DNA from: Celerinatantimonas sp046054165
GTDB taxonomy: Bacteria; Pseudomonadota; Gammaproteobacteria; Enterobacterales; Celerinatantimonadaceae
Assembly: GCF_046054165.1 (NCBI RefSeq)
Contig: NZ_JBFNXK010000001.1
Location: forward strand, 186,001 to 250,000
Reading direction: 5' to 3'
DNA: 64,000 bases
Every line of letters begins with the position of its first letter. Position 1 is the first letter of the stretch. Under the pieces are notes generated by a model, which did no database searches, was not told the origin of the DNA, and was given only the letters and a program-made list of their open reading frames with translations. The position numbers were made by a program, and so were the translations under genes. Of this stretch, positions 27,622 through 34,912 are shown in pieces.

Positions 27622-28455
27622 CTAAGCAGCATTTCTCACTAATCGGAAACCTAAATCGGGGCGTTTATGACCACGGGAATGGATATCGCAACTTGCCAAA
27701 GAGTCATCAACCAGCATAAAACTTCCTCCACAGTAAAAATAAAGATCGTTGTTACCTTCTAACTTAAATAACTCACCGGTCCATTCGGCCACATTCCCCG
27801 ACATATCAAATAAATGAAGTTCATTCGGTTTTTTCTGCCCAACGATATGCGGCACTTCTTTTTGAGACAGGTCATCAGTTGGGAACCACCCCACCGCATC
27901 TCGCTGATTCGATCCAGCAAACAATGTCCCATACGTTTGATGTAGCAATGCAGGCCGGCCGCCTCGTGCGGCAATTTGCCACTCAACAACACTCGGAAGA
28001 CGGTACCCAGAAGCCGCCGCATTCACGATAACAACCCCATTTTTAGGCCGCTTAAAGATCGGTTGCTGCGACTGATCTAAATAATAAGGCGATAGATGAT
28101 AATAACGGCTCATCATATTGGCAAAAATAATCGCATCCCACCACGACACACTGGCAACCGCGATATTTGACTCTTCCTGATGCAGGTGCTGATTGAGCTT
28201 TCCCTGAACTAGTTTCTGTTTAATCGCCCAGCTTGTGACGCGGTGAAACAACACATGGGTCACTTCAGTCTGCATCATATAATATGATTTCACTGTCACA
28301 TTAGGGTGTTCTTGATAGGGCTGTTGACCAAACACACCACCAACATAATAATCCCCCGACTGAACAAGTATTTCTTTTATTCGTGGGATATCATCTGTTG
28401 ATGAAAAAGCAAAAAAGCTAGTCAGATAAATACACAGACATAAAAACACTCGCAT
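27622..28455 (-). CDS. Exported formylglycine-generating-enzyme-like (SUMF1) protein
   Basis: A 277-residue protein with signal peptide MRVFLCLCIYLTSFFAFSS. It has the FGE-sulfatase fold motifs: an N-terminal YYMMQTEVTHVLF, SVSWWDAIIFANMMSRY, GYRLPSVVEWQIAARGG, the LFDMSGNVAEWTGE signature and C-terminal RGHKRPDLGFRLVRNAA. The catalytic cysteine pair of true formylglycine enzymes is not obvious, so it may be a structural or non-sulfatase member. The start at 28455 keeps the signal peptide at the N terminus; a longer frame to 28542 lacks a ribosome site. No sulfatase is nearby. Confidence 0.75.
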   Translation of the reverse strand: MRVFLCLCIYLTSFFAFSSTDDIPRIKEILVQSGDYYVGGVFGQQPYQEHPNVTVKSYYMMQTEVTHVLFHRVTSWAIKQKLVQGKLNQHLHQEESNIAVASVSWWDAIIFANMMSRYYHLSPYYLDQSQQPIFKRPKNGVVIVNAAASGYRLPSVVEWQIAARGGRPALLHQTYGTLFAGSNQRDAVGWFPTDDLSQKEVPHIVGQKKPNELHLFDMSGNVAEWTGELFKLEGNNDLYFYCGGSFMLVDDSLASCDIHSRGHKRPDLGFRLVRNAA

Positions 28456-28778
28456 CAACGAATAACCTCTACTAAATAAAATAATCAAAAAGGCAACACA
28501 GTAAAAGATAGACTTTGTACTCGTCAAGAAAAATTCATTCAAGGTGAAAAATAACGATTAAAATCGTTTAAAAACTAAGTCACATTCTAATCAAACAATT
28601 CCAATGATAAATAATGCGGTTCCGTATAAACTATTTTTAATAACAGCGTCGAACATGACTGCAATTACGTCAAATAAAGCATGATTTAAAATGCACCCGC
28701 TATTCAATTGCTCCTATACCAGAAATTAAGATAGTTCATCCCATCATATTAAATAGCCACGACATAAACCGCTTAAAT
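28456..28778. other. Intergenic region, nothing recognised
   Basis: An AT-rich stretch of about 320 bases between the FGE-like gene and the hydrolase gene. It presumably holds the FGE-like gene's promoter near its lower end. No RNA or repeat was seen. Confidence 0.4.
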
Positions 28779-29615
28779 TTAATTTAATAGAAAATTCACT
28801 ATAATCCGGTTAAAAACAGCAGGCTGATCCATCAGCGGAAGATGCCCGGCATCTTTGATACTCACAAATTGAGCATTTGGCATGATCGCCGCAGCCTTAG
28901 CGCCAAATTCAAGCGGAAACAGCTGATCATTTTCCCCCCAAACCACCAATGTTTTATGTTGGATCCCACGAAGAACCCTCTCTGGTAACGCAGAAACCGC
29001 CGCACCACGACCTTGGGTGAACGCTTTTTTCCCGCCCTTACGCTTCAACACTGCCACAGAATAACGACCATGCGCCTCATCGCGATGAGCTGGATTGAAC
29101 AAGATATAGCGAGAAAAGAAACGATTGGCCAGAGCAGAGGGCAAAATGTTCAACCAAAGCATCCCCACAAGAGCCATCCTAGGCGGCTTTGCTCCTAGCG
29201 CACCAGAATCAACCACAATGAGTTTATCGACCATCTGCGGATAATCGAGCGCGAATTGCAGCGCAATTGCTCCACCTTGAGATAATCCGACGATATGCGC
29301 TCGGGCGATCCCTTGCGCCGCTAAAAACTGCTTAAGCCAAGATGCAAAATAAGCTTTATCATAAGCGGCATCGGGCTTATCCGACTCGCCATACCCCACG
29401 ATATCCGGGGCGATCACCTGAAAATATTCTGCCAACGGAGCGATGGATGGATACCAAGTTACGGCTCCCGCCCCACCGCCATGCAGACAAATAACAGGAT
29501 CACCGCGACCGGCGGATAAATAGGCACTATTCACCGACCCCACCCGGACCTTAGCTTGGGTCACCGGGATACCAATCCGATCAATTAACGTTTGCCGGTC
29601 ACGTTGCGTTTGCAT
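28779..29615 (-). CDS. Alpha/beta hydrolase (meta-cleavage-product-hydrolase-like)
   Basis: A 278-residue alpha/beta hydrolase. The oxyanion motif is LHGGGAGAVTWYPS near residue 45, the nucleophile elbow VGLSQGGAIALQFAL near 112 (Ser), a later VVWGENDQLFP (Asp) and DAGHLPLMDQP (His). The family includes BphD/MhpC-type C-C hydrolases and esterases; the substrate is unknown. It starts 4 bases after the MarR gene, so the two form an operon and the MarR protein probably responds to an aromatic or related compound this enzyme handles. Confidence 0.83.
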   Translation of the reverse strand: MQTQRDRQTLIDRIGIPVTQAKVRVGSVNSAYLSAGRGDPVICLHGGGAGAVTWYPSIAPLAEYFQVIAPDIVGYGESDKPDAAYDKAYFASWLKQFLAAQGIARAHIVGLSQGGAIALQFALDYPQMVDKLIVVDSGALGAKPPRMALVGMLWLNILPSALANRFFSRYILFNPAHRDEAHGRYSVAVLKRKGGKKAFTQGRGAAVSALPERVLRGIQHKTLVVWGENDQLFPLEFGAKAAAIMPNAQFVSIKDAGHLPLMDQPAVFNRIIVNFLLN

Positions 29616-29619
29616 TTGA

Positions 29620-30081
29620 TTAACTCCCCTTCGTAAGAGTTAGCAACAACTCAGCCAATGTCCCCAGCGGGGTTGCACCTAAAGGCTCAAATAAAGCCGC
29701 CGCAACATGTGCAAATGAAACCTGTGCCTCTTCATAAATTTGCTTCCCGGCTGCCGATAAAGTCACCAGGCTCACTCGAGCATCCCGAAGATTTTCCTCT
29801 TTTTGAACTAACCCCATTTTTTCCATCGGATTAATCAATCGCGTAACGCCCGATGGACTCAAACCGACCAGCTCAGCTAAATCACTACGTCGCAGAGTTT
29901 GAGTGGGCGCTGTATATAATTGATGAAGGACCAGATATTCGCTCACCCCAAGACCATGTACCGAGAGAGCACGGCTCATCCGCTTCTGCATTTTACTATG
30001 CAAACCAATGAGATGAATCACCAACTCACTTTCGCTAATTTCAGACACGCTGAATTCCTTGATAACTAGTTGAGTACTCAA
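29620..30081 (-). CDS. MarR-family transcriptional regulator
   Basis: A 153-residue MarR protein. The winged helix lies at residues 45-115 (GVSEYLVLHQLYTAPTQTLRRSDLAELVGLSPSGVTRLINPMEKMGLVQKEENLRDARVSLVTLS, including the DARV/R wing). It lies just upstream of and is co-transcribed with the hydrolase gene. MarR proteins usually repress their own operon and respond to phenolic ligands; this is inferred here. Confidence 0.9.
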   Translation of the reverse strand: MSTQLVIKEFSVSEISESELVIHLIGLHSKMQKRMSRALSVHGLGVSEYLVLHQLYTAPTQTLRRSDLAELVGLSPSGVTRLINPMEKMGLVQKEENLRDARVSLVTLSAAGKQIYEEAQVSFAHVAAALFEPLGATPLGTLAELLLTLTKGS

Positions 30082-30393
30082 GTTTATGGATGATTACTTG
30101 AGATGTCAAACATCTTGCAAGTAGATGTAAGCTAGTACGCTTATAAGGAAATAAACCGGGTAACAACGAAAAGGAAGCGCCCCCCATAAACCGTCCCTAT
30201 CTGTTCAATCATGGTGTGTCTATGATGGCGTTAATTGGGAAGAGAGACGGCTCAGTTAAAAGTAACTCAGACTATAACCAGCGTCATTCGGTGGGTGACT
30301 TTTTATATAAAGGCTTCAATATGGATGGTCCCGAAGAGATGAGCGATCACGCCTTCGAGACAACCTTATCGCAGGTTTCTGGCTCAACCAATT
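30082..30393. other. Intergenic region with a weak 69-codon frame
   Basis: About 310 bases between the divergent ends of marR and ppnP. A plus-strand frame at 30216-30425 begins MSMMALIGKRDGSVK, but it matches nothing I recognise and overlaps the ppnP 3' end. It could be the scar of a lost mobile element at the edge of the repeat island. Confidence 0.3.
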
Positions 30394-30675
30394 TTAGAGG
30401 TATTCACACAGGTAGGCTGTATTGATACTCACTTTAAGATCAAAAGAAGAGTTGCCAGCCACTTCAAACAGATCACCACTATTATATGTGTGCCATTCCG
30501 ATTCCCCGGCACATTTTACAATCAGTTGGCCTTTCACAACCGTCATTCGTTCCGGCGCAGCCGTTGAAAAAGTGTATTCACCAGCCAGCATCACACCAAC
30601 GGTGACTGAATGGCCATCCTGATCAAAACCCAAAGATTTAACCGTCTCATCGAAATAACTATTCTCTTTGATCAT
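30394..30675 (-). CDS. ppnP: Pyrimidine/purine nucleoside phosphorylase (cupin, YaiE family)
   Basis: A 93-residue single-domain cupin. MIKENSYFDETVKSLGF, VGVMLAGEYTFSTAAPERMTVVKG and SGDLFEVAGNSSFDLKV are the family motifs, and the length is that of PpnP. The enzyme phosphorolyses many nucleosides to free base and ribose/deoxyribose 1-phosphate. The gene is the last housekeeping gene before the repeat island. Confidence 0.92.
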   Translation of the reverse strand: MIKENSYFDETVKSLGFDQDGHSVTVGVMLAGEYTFSTAAPERMTVVKGQLIVKCAGESEWHTYNSGDLFEVAGNSSFDLKVSINTAYLCEYL

Positions 30676-30764
30676 ACGTCTCCCTTGTTCGAGATTTTAT
30701 AAATGATGAAGTGCACCAAGACGTTGCAACTCAGTAAAATGACTCGCTCACTCCAAATATTCAC

Positions 30765-30941
30765 TTAGCCTTACCCAAGTGGCGCGACACGTCATAAGGC
30801 TGAGCCCGCTGACAGGCTTATGCTTTTACGCTATCCGAATCATTTTCGCAAGACCTAGCCAAAACCGATCACGAGAAAAAAACACCACTCCGCTTATCCT
30901 GCGCAATAACATACTAAAAATTAAAGCATTACGAGATAATT
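30765..30941. repeat. Duplicated spacer segment, copy A
   Basis: This 177-base segment (beginning TTAGCCTTACCCAAGTGGCG) recurs almost exactly at 31150-31326, both times directly before a 195-bp element. The two make a tandem duplication of 385 bases. No coding frame is visible in it. Confidence 0.9.
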
Positions 30942-31136
30942 AGGACACCCACCGCAGAAAATCCGTCATGGTAGGACTCTTTGGCCTTCCTTTTCAAAGT
31001 AGTTCAGATTAATCAGAAGTGACAGCAGATTAACCAGCAAAATTGATCAAAATTCAGGGCAATACTCTCGGCTACTGTGCTCCTTCTAAACTTCATAGGA
31101 ACCGCATTAATACTCGCTTTATAAGGTGGGTGGCCT
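30942..31136. repeat. 195-bp island element, copy 1
   Basis: Begins AGGACACCCACC and ends GGTGGGTGGCCT, imperfect inverted ends of 12 bases. The core includes CTTTTCAAAGTAGTTCAGATT and AGCAAAATTGATCAAAATTC. An ATTTATTTT tail follows. It carries no protein-coding frame. Confidence 0.9.
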
Positions 31137-31149
31137 ATTTATTTTGCCC

Positions 31150-31326
31150 TTAGCCTTACCCAAGTGGCGCGACACGTCATAAGGCTGAGCCCGCTGACAG
31201 GCTTATGCTTTTACGCTATCCGAATCATTTTCGCAAGACCTAGCCAAAACCGATCACGAGAAAAAAACACCACCCCGCTTATCCTGCGCAATAACACACT
31301 AAAAATTAAAGCATTACGAGATAATT
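31150..31326. repeat. Duplicated spacer segment, copy B
   Basis: Nearly identical to 30765-30941, with a few substitutions (for example CACCACCCC for CACCACTCC). The high identity means the duplication is recent. Confidence 0.9.
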
Positions 31327-31509
31327 AGGACACCCACCGCAGAAAATCCGTCATGGTAGGACTCTTTGGCCTTCCTTTTCAAAGTAGTTCAGATTAATCA
31401 GTAGTGACAGCAGATTAACCAGCAAAATTGATCAAAATTCTCGGCTACCGTGCTCCTTCTAAACTTCATAGGAACCGCATTAATACTCGCTTTATAAGGT
31501 GGGTGGCCT
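31327..31509. repeat. 195-bp island element, copy 2 (183 bp)
   Basis: Same element as copy 1 but missing 12 bases (CAGGGCAATACT-type segment) in the middle. Otherwise nearly identical, as expected from the recent 385-base tandem duplication. Confidence 0.9.
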
Positions 31510-31777
31510 ATTATTTTACATTAATACTCCATACTCTTCTAAAAATTATCTCTTTTATATCTTCTGAAAATTGTATAAAAACTAGAAATAACTGAAATGA
31601 GAATCATATATCCTCACATACATCAGGATTTAGACCTATTGACATAGGTCAAATTTAATTATCGACACATCCAAAAATATGATAAAAAACATAATAGTGG
31701 TATTTATCAACAACACACCTACTCACAAGTCTACAATTCATCTTCATATATTTATAGCATAAAAAATATTGGCATTT

Positions 31778-32146
31778 ATGACGTGGGTTTATCATCAAAA
31801 AGATCACTACATTAGTAGGAATGGAATAAAAATGTCGGAAGGATATTCCGGTCAAGGTCGGGGAAAAAATAACCCTGAAATGCAGAATATAAAAAGTACA
31901 GGTCCTATCCCGAGAGGAAAATATACAATTATCGGAACCCCCTTTAAACACCCTCACACAGGCATCTATACCTTACGATTACAACCAAATGCTAGTAACA
32001 TAATGTTTGGCCGAGATGGATTTATGATTCACGGCGATAGCCGTGCCCACCCGGGGCAAGCCTCTGAAGGTTGCATAATTCTCCCATTCTGGGTTAGAAA
32101 GAGTATATGGATGAGTAATGAAAGAGAAATAGAGGTTGTTGAATAA
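31778..32146 (+). CDS. Tlde1-like L,D-transpeptidase-fold effector (DUF2778)
   Basis: A 122-residue protein without signal peptide. Its shape follows the Tlde1 type VI secretion effector family: SRNGIKMSEGYSGQGRGKNNPE, then GPIPRGKYTIIG, then the catalytic region MIHGDSRAHPGQASEGCIILP with His and Cys of the L,D-transpeptidase-like site. Tlde1 cuts or modifies tetrapeptide stems of peptidoglycan in the periplasm of rival cells. ATG 31778 is preferred to the TTG at 31769. The stop overlaps the next start by one base. No secretion apparatus is in the window, so delivery is inferred from the family. Confidence 0.82.
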   Translation: MTWVYHQKDHYISRNGIKMSEGYSGQGRGKNNPEMQNIKSTGPIPRGKYTIIGTPFKHPHTGIYTLRLQPNASNIMFGRDGFMIHGDSRAHPGQASEGCIILPFWVRKSIWMSNEREIEVVE

Positions 32147-32487
32147 TGAGAAAATTATTGTTTCTATGTCTATGTTTTACGACCTTCTGCTCCTATGCCA
32201 AATTAGATACTACCTGCCATACTTGGCCGATGAATATGGCAAAAAGTTGGTTGCAGGATAAAAACATCGTCGCTGAAAAACTGATTGTAGACGATAAAAC
32301 CCAATTTAGACTGTTAGCCTCTGAAAAATTGGAAAGCGGCCAATACACTGATGTCTATTTTTTTACGTTCTTTGATTACAAAGGTAACGCGTACCATCTG
32401 ATCACTCAAAACATCTCATCGGACGAAGAGTGTTCCATCAGCAGCGTCAATATTTATCGAGTTTCTAATTATAAAATAACCTATTAG
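32146..32487 (+). CDS. Probable periplasmic immunity protein for the Tlde1-like effector
   Basis: A 113-residue protein with signal peptide MRKLLFLCLCFTTFCSYA, then a small mature domain with cysteines (DTTCHTWPMNMAKSWL; DEECSISSVNIYRV). It is translationally coupled to the effector gene through TAATG. Position, size and export are those of Tldi1-type immunity proteins, which protect the producer's own periplasm. I do not recognise its fold. A copy of its last 18 codons plus trailer recurs at 34014-34161. Confidence 0.68.
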   Translation: MRKLLFLCLCFTTFCSYAKLDTTCHTWPMNMAKSWLQDKNIVAEKLIVDDKTQFRLLASEKLESGQYTDVYFFTFFDYKGNAYHLITQNISSDEECSISSVNIYRVSNYKITY

Positions 32488-32513
32488 CTAGGTAGGTAGC
32501 GCAATGCTATTGT

Positions 32514-32533
32514 GCCCCCAAACCTGCGGGGGC
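32514..32533 (+). terminator. Terminator-like hairpin after the effector-immunity pair
   Basis: GCCCCC and GGGGGC pair around an 8-base loop and are followed by GTTATTT. It lies 27 bases after the immunity stop. The same hairpin recurs in the duplicated remnant at 34091-34110. Confidence 0.7.
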
Positions 32534-32584
32534 GTTATTTGAATATGGCTCGCGGCGCCGTTGCCTTGGCAAACACTAATAACC

Positions 32585-32780
32585 AGGACACCCACCTCAG
32601 AAACTCAGTCATGGCAGTGATTCTTTGGCCTTGCTTTTCAAAGTAGTTCAAATTAATCAGAAGTGACAGCAGATTAACCAGCAAAATTGATCAAAATTCA
32701 GAGCAATACTCTCGGCTACTTTGTTCCCTCTAAATTTCATAAGAACCGCATGAATACTGGCTTTATAAGGTGGGTGGCCT
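32585..32780. repeat. 195-bp island element, copy 3
   Basis: Begins AGGACACCCACC and ends GGTGGGTGGCCT, 196 bases long. It follows the effector-immunity cassette and shares its core with copies 1 and 6. Confidence 0.9.
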
Positions 32781-32805
32781 ATTTATTTTTATATTTTTTA
32801 TGCGC

Positions 32806-33729
32806 TTAATCCAACAAATGGTTATATTTTTCAGGGAGTAAACTAAATTCTCCCCAGCCTAAACCTTGGAAGCATAAGCCAGTTCCATTTTGTTTTACTG
32901 TGCCATAAACAATTAATATGCGACCAACTGAATTATCATCAATGCCATGTTCTTTTTGATCTTTATCTTGAGACTTTAAACAAAAATCACAAACACCTTC
33001 TGCATTATTTTCAAGGAAAGTCATTCTAAAGTTAGTTGGCCTTTTATACTCACCTAAATGTGCTGTGCTTACAATTTTTCCGTAATAAAAACTTGGGATG
33101 TCAGTTTCTTCTGAAATTGTTTTAACACTTTTAAAAAGGTCTATAAGTCGAATAGCATATTTCTTATCAGGTAAGTGGAAGTATTTATATAAGTTTTCGT
33201 CAAAATTACGGCAGAGACCAGCTACAGTTTTGATCCTACTAGGCAAGGCAAATGTCTCGCCATTATGACGACCAATTGCTACTTCTGTTATTGGTCCAAC
33301 CTGATCTTCTACAGGAGTTTCATCATAAATTACAGATTGATCCTCTTTGGGTTCAGGTTTATTTTTTAGAAAACTATTTATAATAACCAAGTTTTCATCA
33401 TCGATTGCTTTCTTAGCTTCTTCCCAGTTTTCGTACCTCTTACCCTCTGGTTTAATTGACTTTAAATCGCATTTCACGTTTTTATAAGTTTTAATATGCG
33501 CAAAATATGCTTCTCGCCCATTGGTAAAATGCTCTTTTTCTTTTGGCACCCGGTTAAGATTAGTAAAACAACCTGGGCAAAATAAGCTTCCATCCATATC
33601 AGTTTTATATTCAGACGGAATAATTTTCTTTGCATTAGCTTTGAGTAATGCAGGATTACCCTTTTCGTAGCTCCAATGTTCCATTTGATAAGCAAACTTT
33701 ATTCGTCTATTTGACTCATCTGCACCCAT
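32806..33729 (-). CDS. Unrecognised protein with N-terminal zinc-cluster-like motif
   Basis: A 307-residue soluble protein of no family I can name. Residues about 50-85 read FCPGCFTNLNRVPKE, then YFAHIKTYKNVKCDLKS, a Cys-x2-Cys/His/Cys arrangement like the treble-clef of CoiA-type DNA-handling proteins. A second CDFCLK pair lies near residue 247. The middle is charged and probably a linker (KNKPEPKEDQSVIYDETPVEDQ). It is the sole gene between element copies 3 and 4, on the opposite strand to the effector cassette, and is AT-rich. A nucleic-acid role is possible from the zinc motif only. Confidence 0.6.
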   Translation of the reverse strand: MGADESNRRIKFAYQMEHWSYEKGNPALLKANAKKIIPSEYKTDMDGSLFCPGCFTNLNRVPKEKEHFTNGREAYFAHIKTYKNVKCDLKSIKPEGKRYENWEEAKKAIDDENLVIINSFLKNKPEPKEDQSVIYDETPVEDQVGPITEVAIGRHNGETFALPSRIKTVAGLCRNFDENLYKYFHLPDKKYAIRLIDLFKSVKTISEETDIPSFYYGKIVSTAHLGEYKRPTNFRMTFLENNAEGVCDFCLKSQDKDQKEHGIDDNSVGRILIVYGTVKQNGTGLCFQGLGWGEFSLLPEKYNHLLD

Positions 33730-33809
33730 ATAGCTTCCTTATTTAATAGTTAATTCAAATACTGAAAAGCACACCACTCCCAATTAACTGTGCGAGATAA
33801 TGAATAATC

Positions 33810-34004
33810 AAGACACTCTCTACATGAACTCAGTTATGATAGAACTCCTTGGCCTTCCTTTTCAAAGTAGTTCAAATTAATCAGAAGTGACAGCAGATTA
33901 ACCGGTAAAATTGATCAAAATTCAGGGCAATACTCTCGGCTACCATGTTCCCTCTGAACTTCATAAGAACTGCATAAATACTGGCTTTATAAGGTGGGTG
34001 GCCT
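33810..34004. repeat. 195-bp island element, copy 4
   Basis: Begins with the diverged left end AAGACACTCTCT and ends with GGTGGGTGGCCT. The core is well conserved (CTTTTCAAAGTAGTTCAAATT). The upstream flank keeps a CGAGATAAT word shared with copies 1 and 2. Confidence 0.88.
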
Positions 34005-34013
34005 GTTTATTTT

Positions 34014-34161
34014 TTCCATCAGCAGCGTCAATATTTATCGAGTTTCTAATTATAAAATAACCTATTAGCTAGGTAGCGCAATGCTATTGTGCCCCCAAAC
34101 CTGCGGGGGCGTTATTTGAATATGGCTCGCGGCGCCGTTGCCTTGGCAAACACTAATAATC
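34014..34161. pseudogene. Duplicated 3' remnant of the immunity gene
   Basis: This segment repeats 32433-32584 with one 4-base deletion: the last codons of the immunity gene, its stop, its hairpin terminator and its trailer up to the next element. No effector or immunity 5' part remains. It looks like a cassette deleted by recombination, leaving only its tail between two elements. Confidence 0.88.
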
Positions 34162-34356
34162 AGGAGACCCACCACATAAACTCAGTGATGATAGGACTCT
34201 TTGGCTTTCCTTTTCAAAGTAGTTCAGATTAATCAGTAGTGGTAGCAAATTAACCTGCAAAATTGATCAAAATTCAGAATGATACCTTCGGTTACTTTGT
34301 TCCCTCTAAATTTCATAAGAACCGCATGAATACTGGCTTTATAAGGTGGGTGGCCT
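34162..34356. repeat. 195-bp island element, copy 5
   Basis: Left end AGGAGACCCACC, right end GGTGGGTGGCCT. The middle is more diverged (AGTAGTGGTAGCAAATTAACCTG). Confidence 0.88.
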
Positions 34357-34388
34357 ATTATTTTATTTTTATGCATCAGGTTATAGTT

Positions 34389-34583
34389 AGGACACCCACC
34401 GTAGAAACTCAGTCACGGCAGTGATTCTTTGGCCTTCCTTTTCAAAGTAGTTCAAATTAATCAGAAGTGACAGCAGATTAACCAGCAAAATTGATCAAAA
34501 TTCAAAACGATACCTTCGGCTACTTTGTTCGCTCTAAATTTCATAAGTACCGAGTGAATACTGGCTTTATGGGTGGGGGGCCT
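34389..34583. repeat. 195-bp island element, copy 6
   Basis: Left end AGGACACCCACC; the right end has decayed to GGGTGGGGGGCCT. It is separated from copy 5 by only 32 bases, so no cassette remains between them. It is the last full copy before the RloC-like gene. Confidence 0.88.
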
Positions 34584-34604
34584 GTTTATTTGGCTCTTCG
34601 CCTT

Positions 34605-34640
34605 GTTAGCAATTGGCTAACGTCACACTCGGCGTTAGAT
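34605..34640. other. Small dyad plus GTTAGAT core-like word beyond the last element
   Basis: GTTAGC-AATTG-GCTAAC forms a perfect 6-bp stem (34605-34621), followed by GTTAGAT at 34634-34640, which fits the GTTRRRY core of integron attC sites. A full attC site with its second core box is not present. Possible recombination scar only. Confidence 0.25.
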
Positions 34641-34760
34641 GGTTAAAAAATAACATTTTTTATTGCAGTCAATATTCCACTACTCTAATATAACCCCGTT
34701 ACCACATAGGCACTCCGGTCTGACACCAAGTACAGCTTGTTACATTGTGTGATAAGGCTA

Positions 34761-34789
34761 CCGATGGCGGGCATCGGTTCAGGAGAACC
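34761..34789 (+). promoter_or_regulatory. Overlapping alternative hairpins enclosing the Shine-Dalgarno of the micro-gene
   Basis: CCGATG/CATCGG (34761-34777, 5-base loop) and GGTTC/GAACC (34776-34789, loop AGGA) share two bases and so are mutually exclusive. The second puts the AGGAG ribosome site in its loop and stem, 4 bases before the ATG. This is the geometry of a translational switch. Confidence 0.45.
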
Positions 34790-34793
34790 TGCA

Positions 34794-34889
34794 ATGAAAA
34801 AAGTGGTTAAAGTACGAGCTTATACTCGAACTCGCTTTGGTAGAAAAGAAGCAGTGTGCAAGCATTTGCGTTCACTACCTAGACGTTAA
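34794..34889 (+). CDS. Basic 31-residue micro-protein, function unknown
   Basis: An ATG with AGGAG 9 bases upstream opens 31 codons: MKKVVKVRAYTRTRFGRKEA then VCKHLRSLPRR. About a third of the residues are Lys or Arg; there is no hydrophobic segment. The gene and its leader lie between 12-base inverted repeats GTTACCACAT(A)GG (34698-34710) and CCATGTGGTAAC (34900-34911). It ends 24 bases before the convergent stop of the RloC-like gene. The Tyr-Thr-Arg-x-Arg-x-Gly pattern looks conserved-protein-like, possibly nucleic-acid binding, but I cannot name a family. Confidence 0.55.
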   Translation: MKKVVKVRAYTRTRFGRKEAVCKHLRSLPRR

Positions 34890-34912
34890 GTCCTAAAGCC
34901 CATGTGGTAACA

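Noticed and set aside
30216..30425. 69-codon frame as a gene
   Set aside because: No family recognised, weak ribosome site and overlap with the ppnP 3' end; kept only as a note on the intergenic region.
30765..34583. CRISPR array or tandem satellite
   Set aside because: Repeats are ~195 bases, unevenly spaced by 32 to over 1,000 bases, with unrelated genes between; not the short regular spacing of CRISPR.
30942..34583. True integron attC sites
   Set aside because: The element ends lack RYYYAAC/GTTRRRY cores and no integrase gene is seen in the window.
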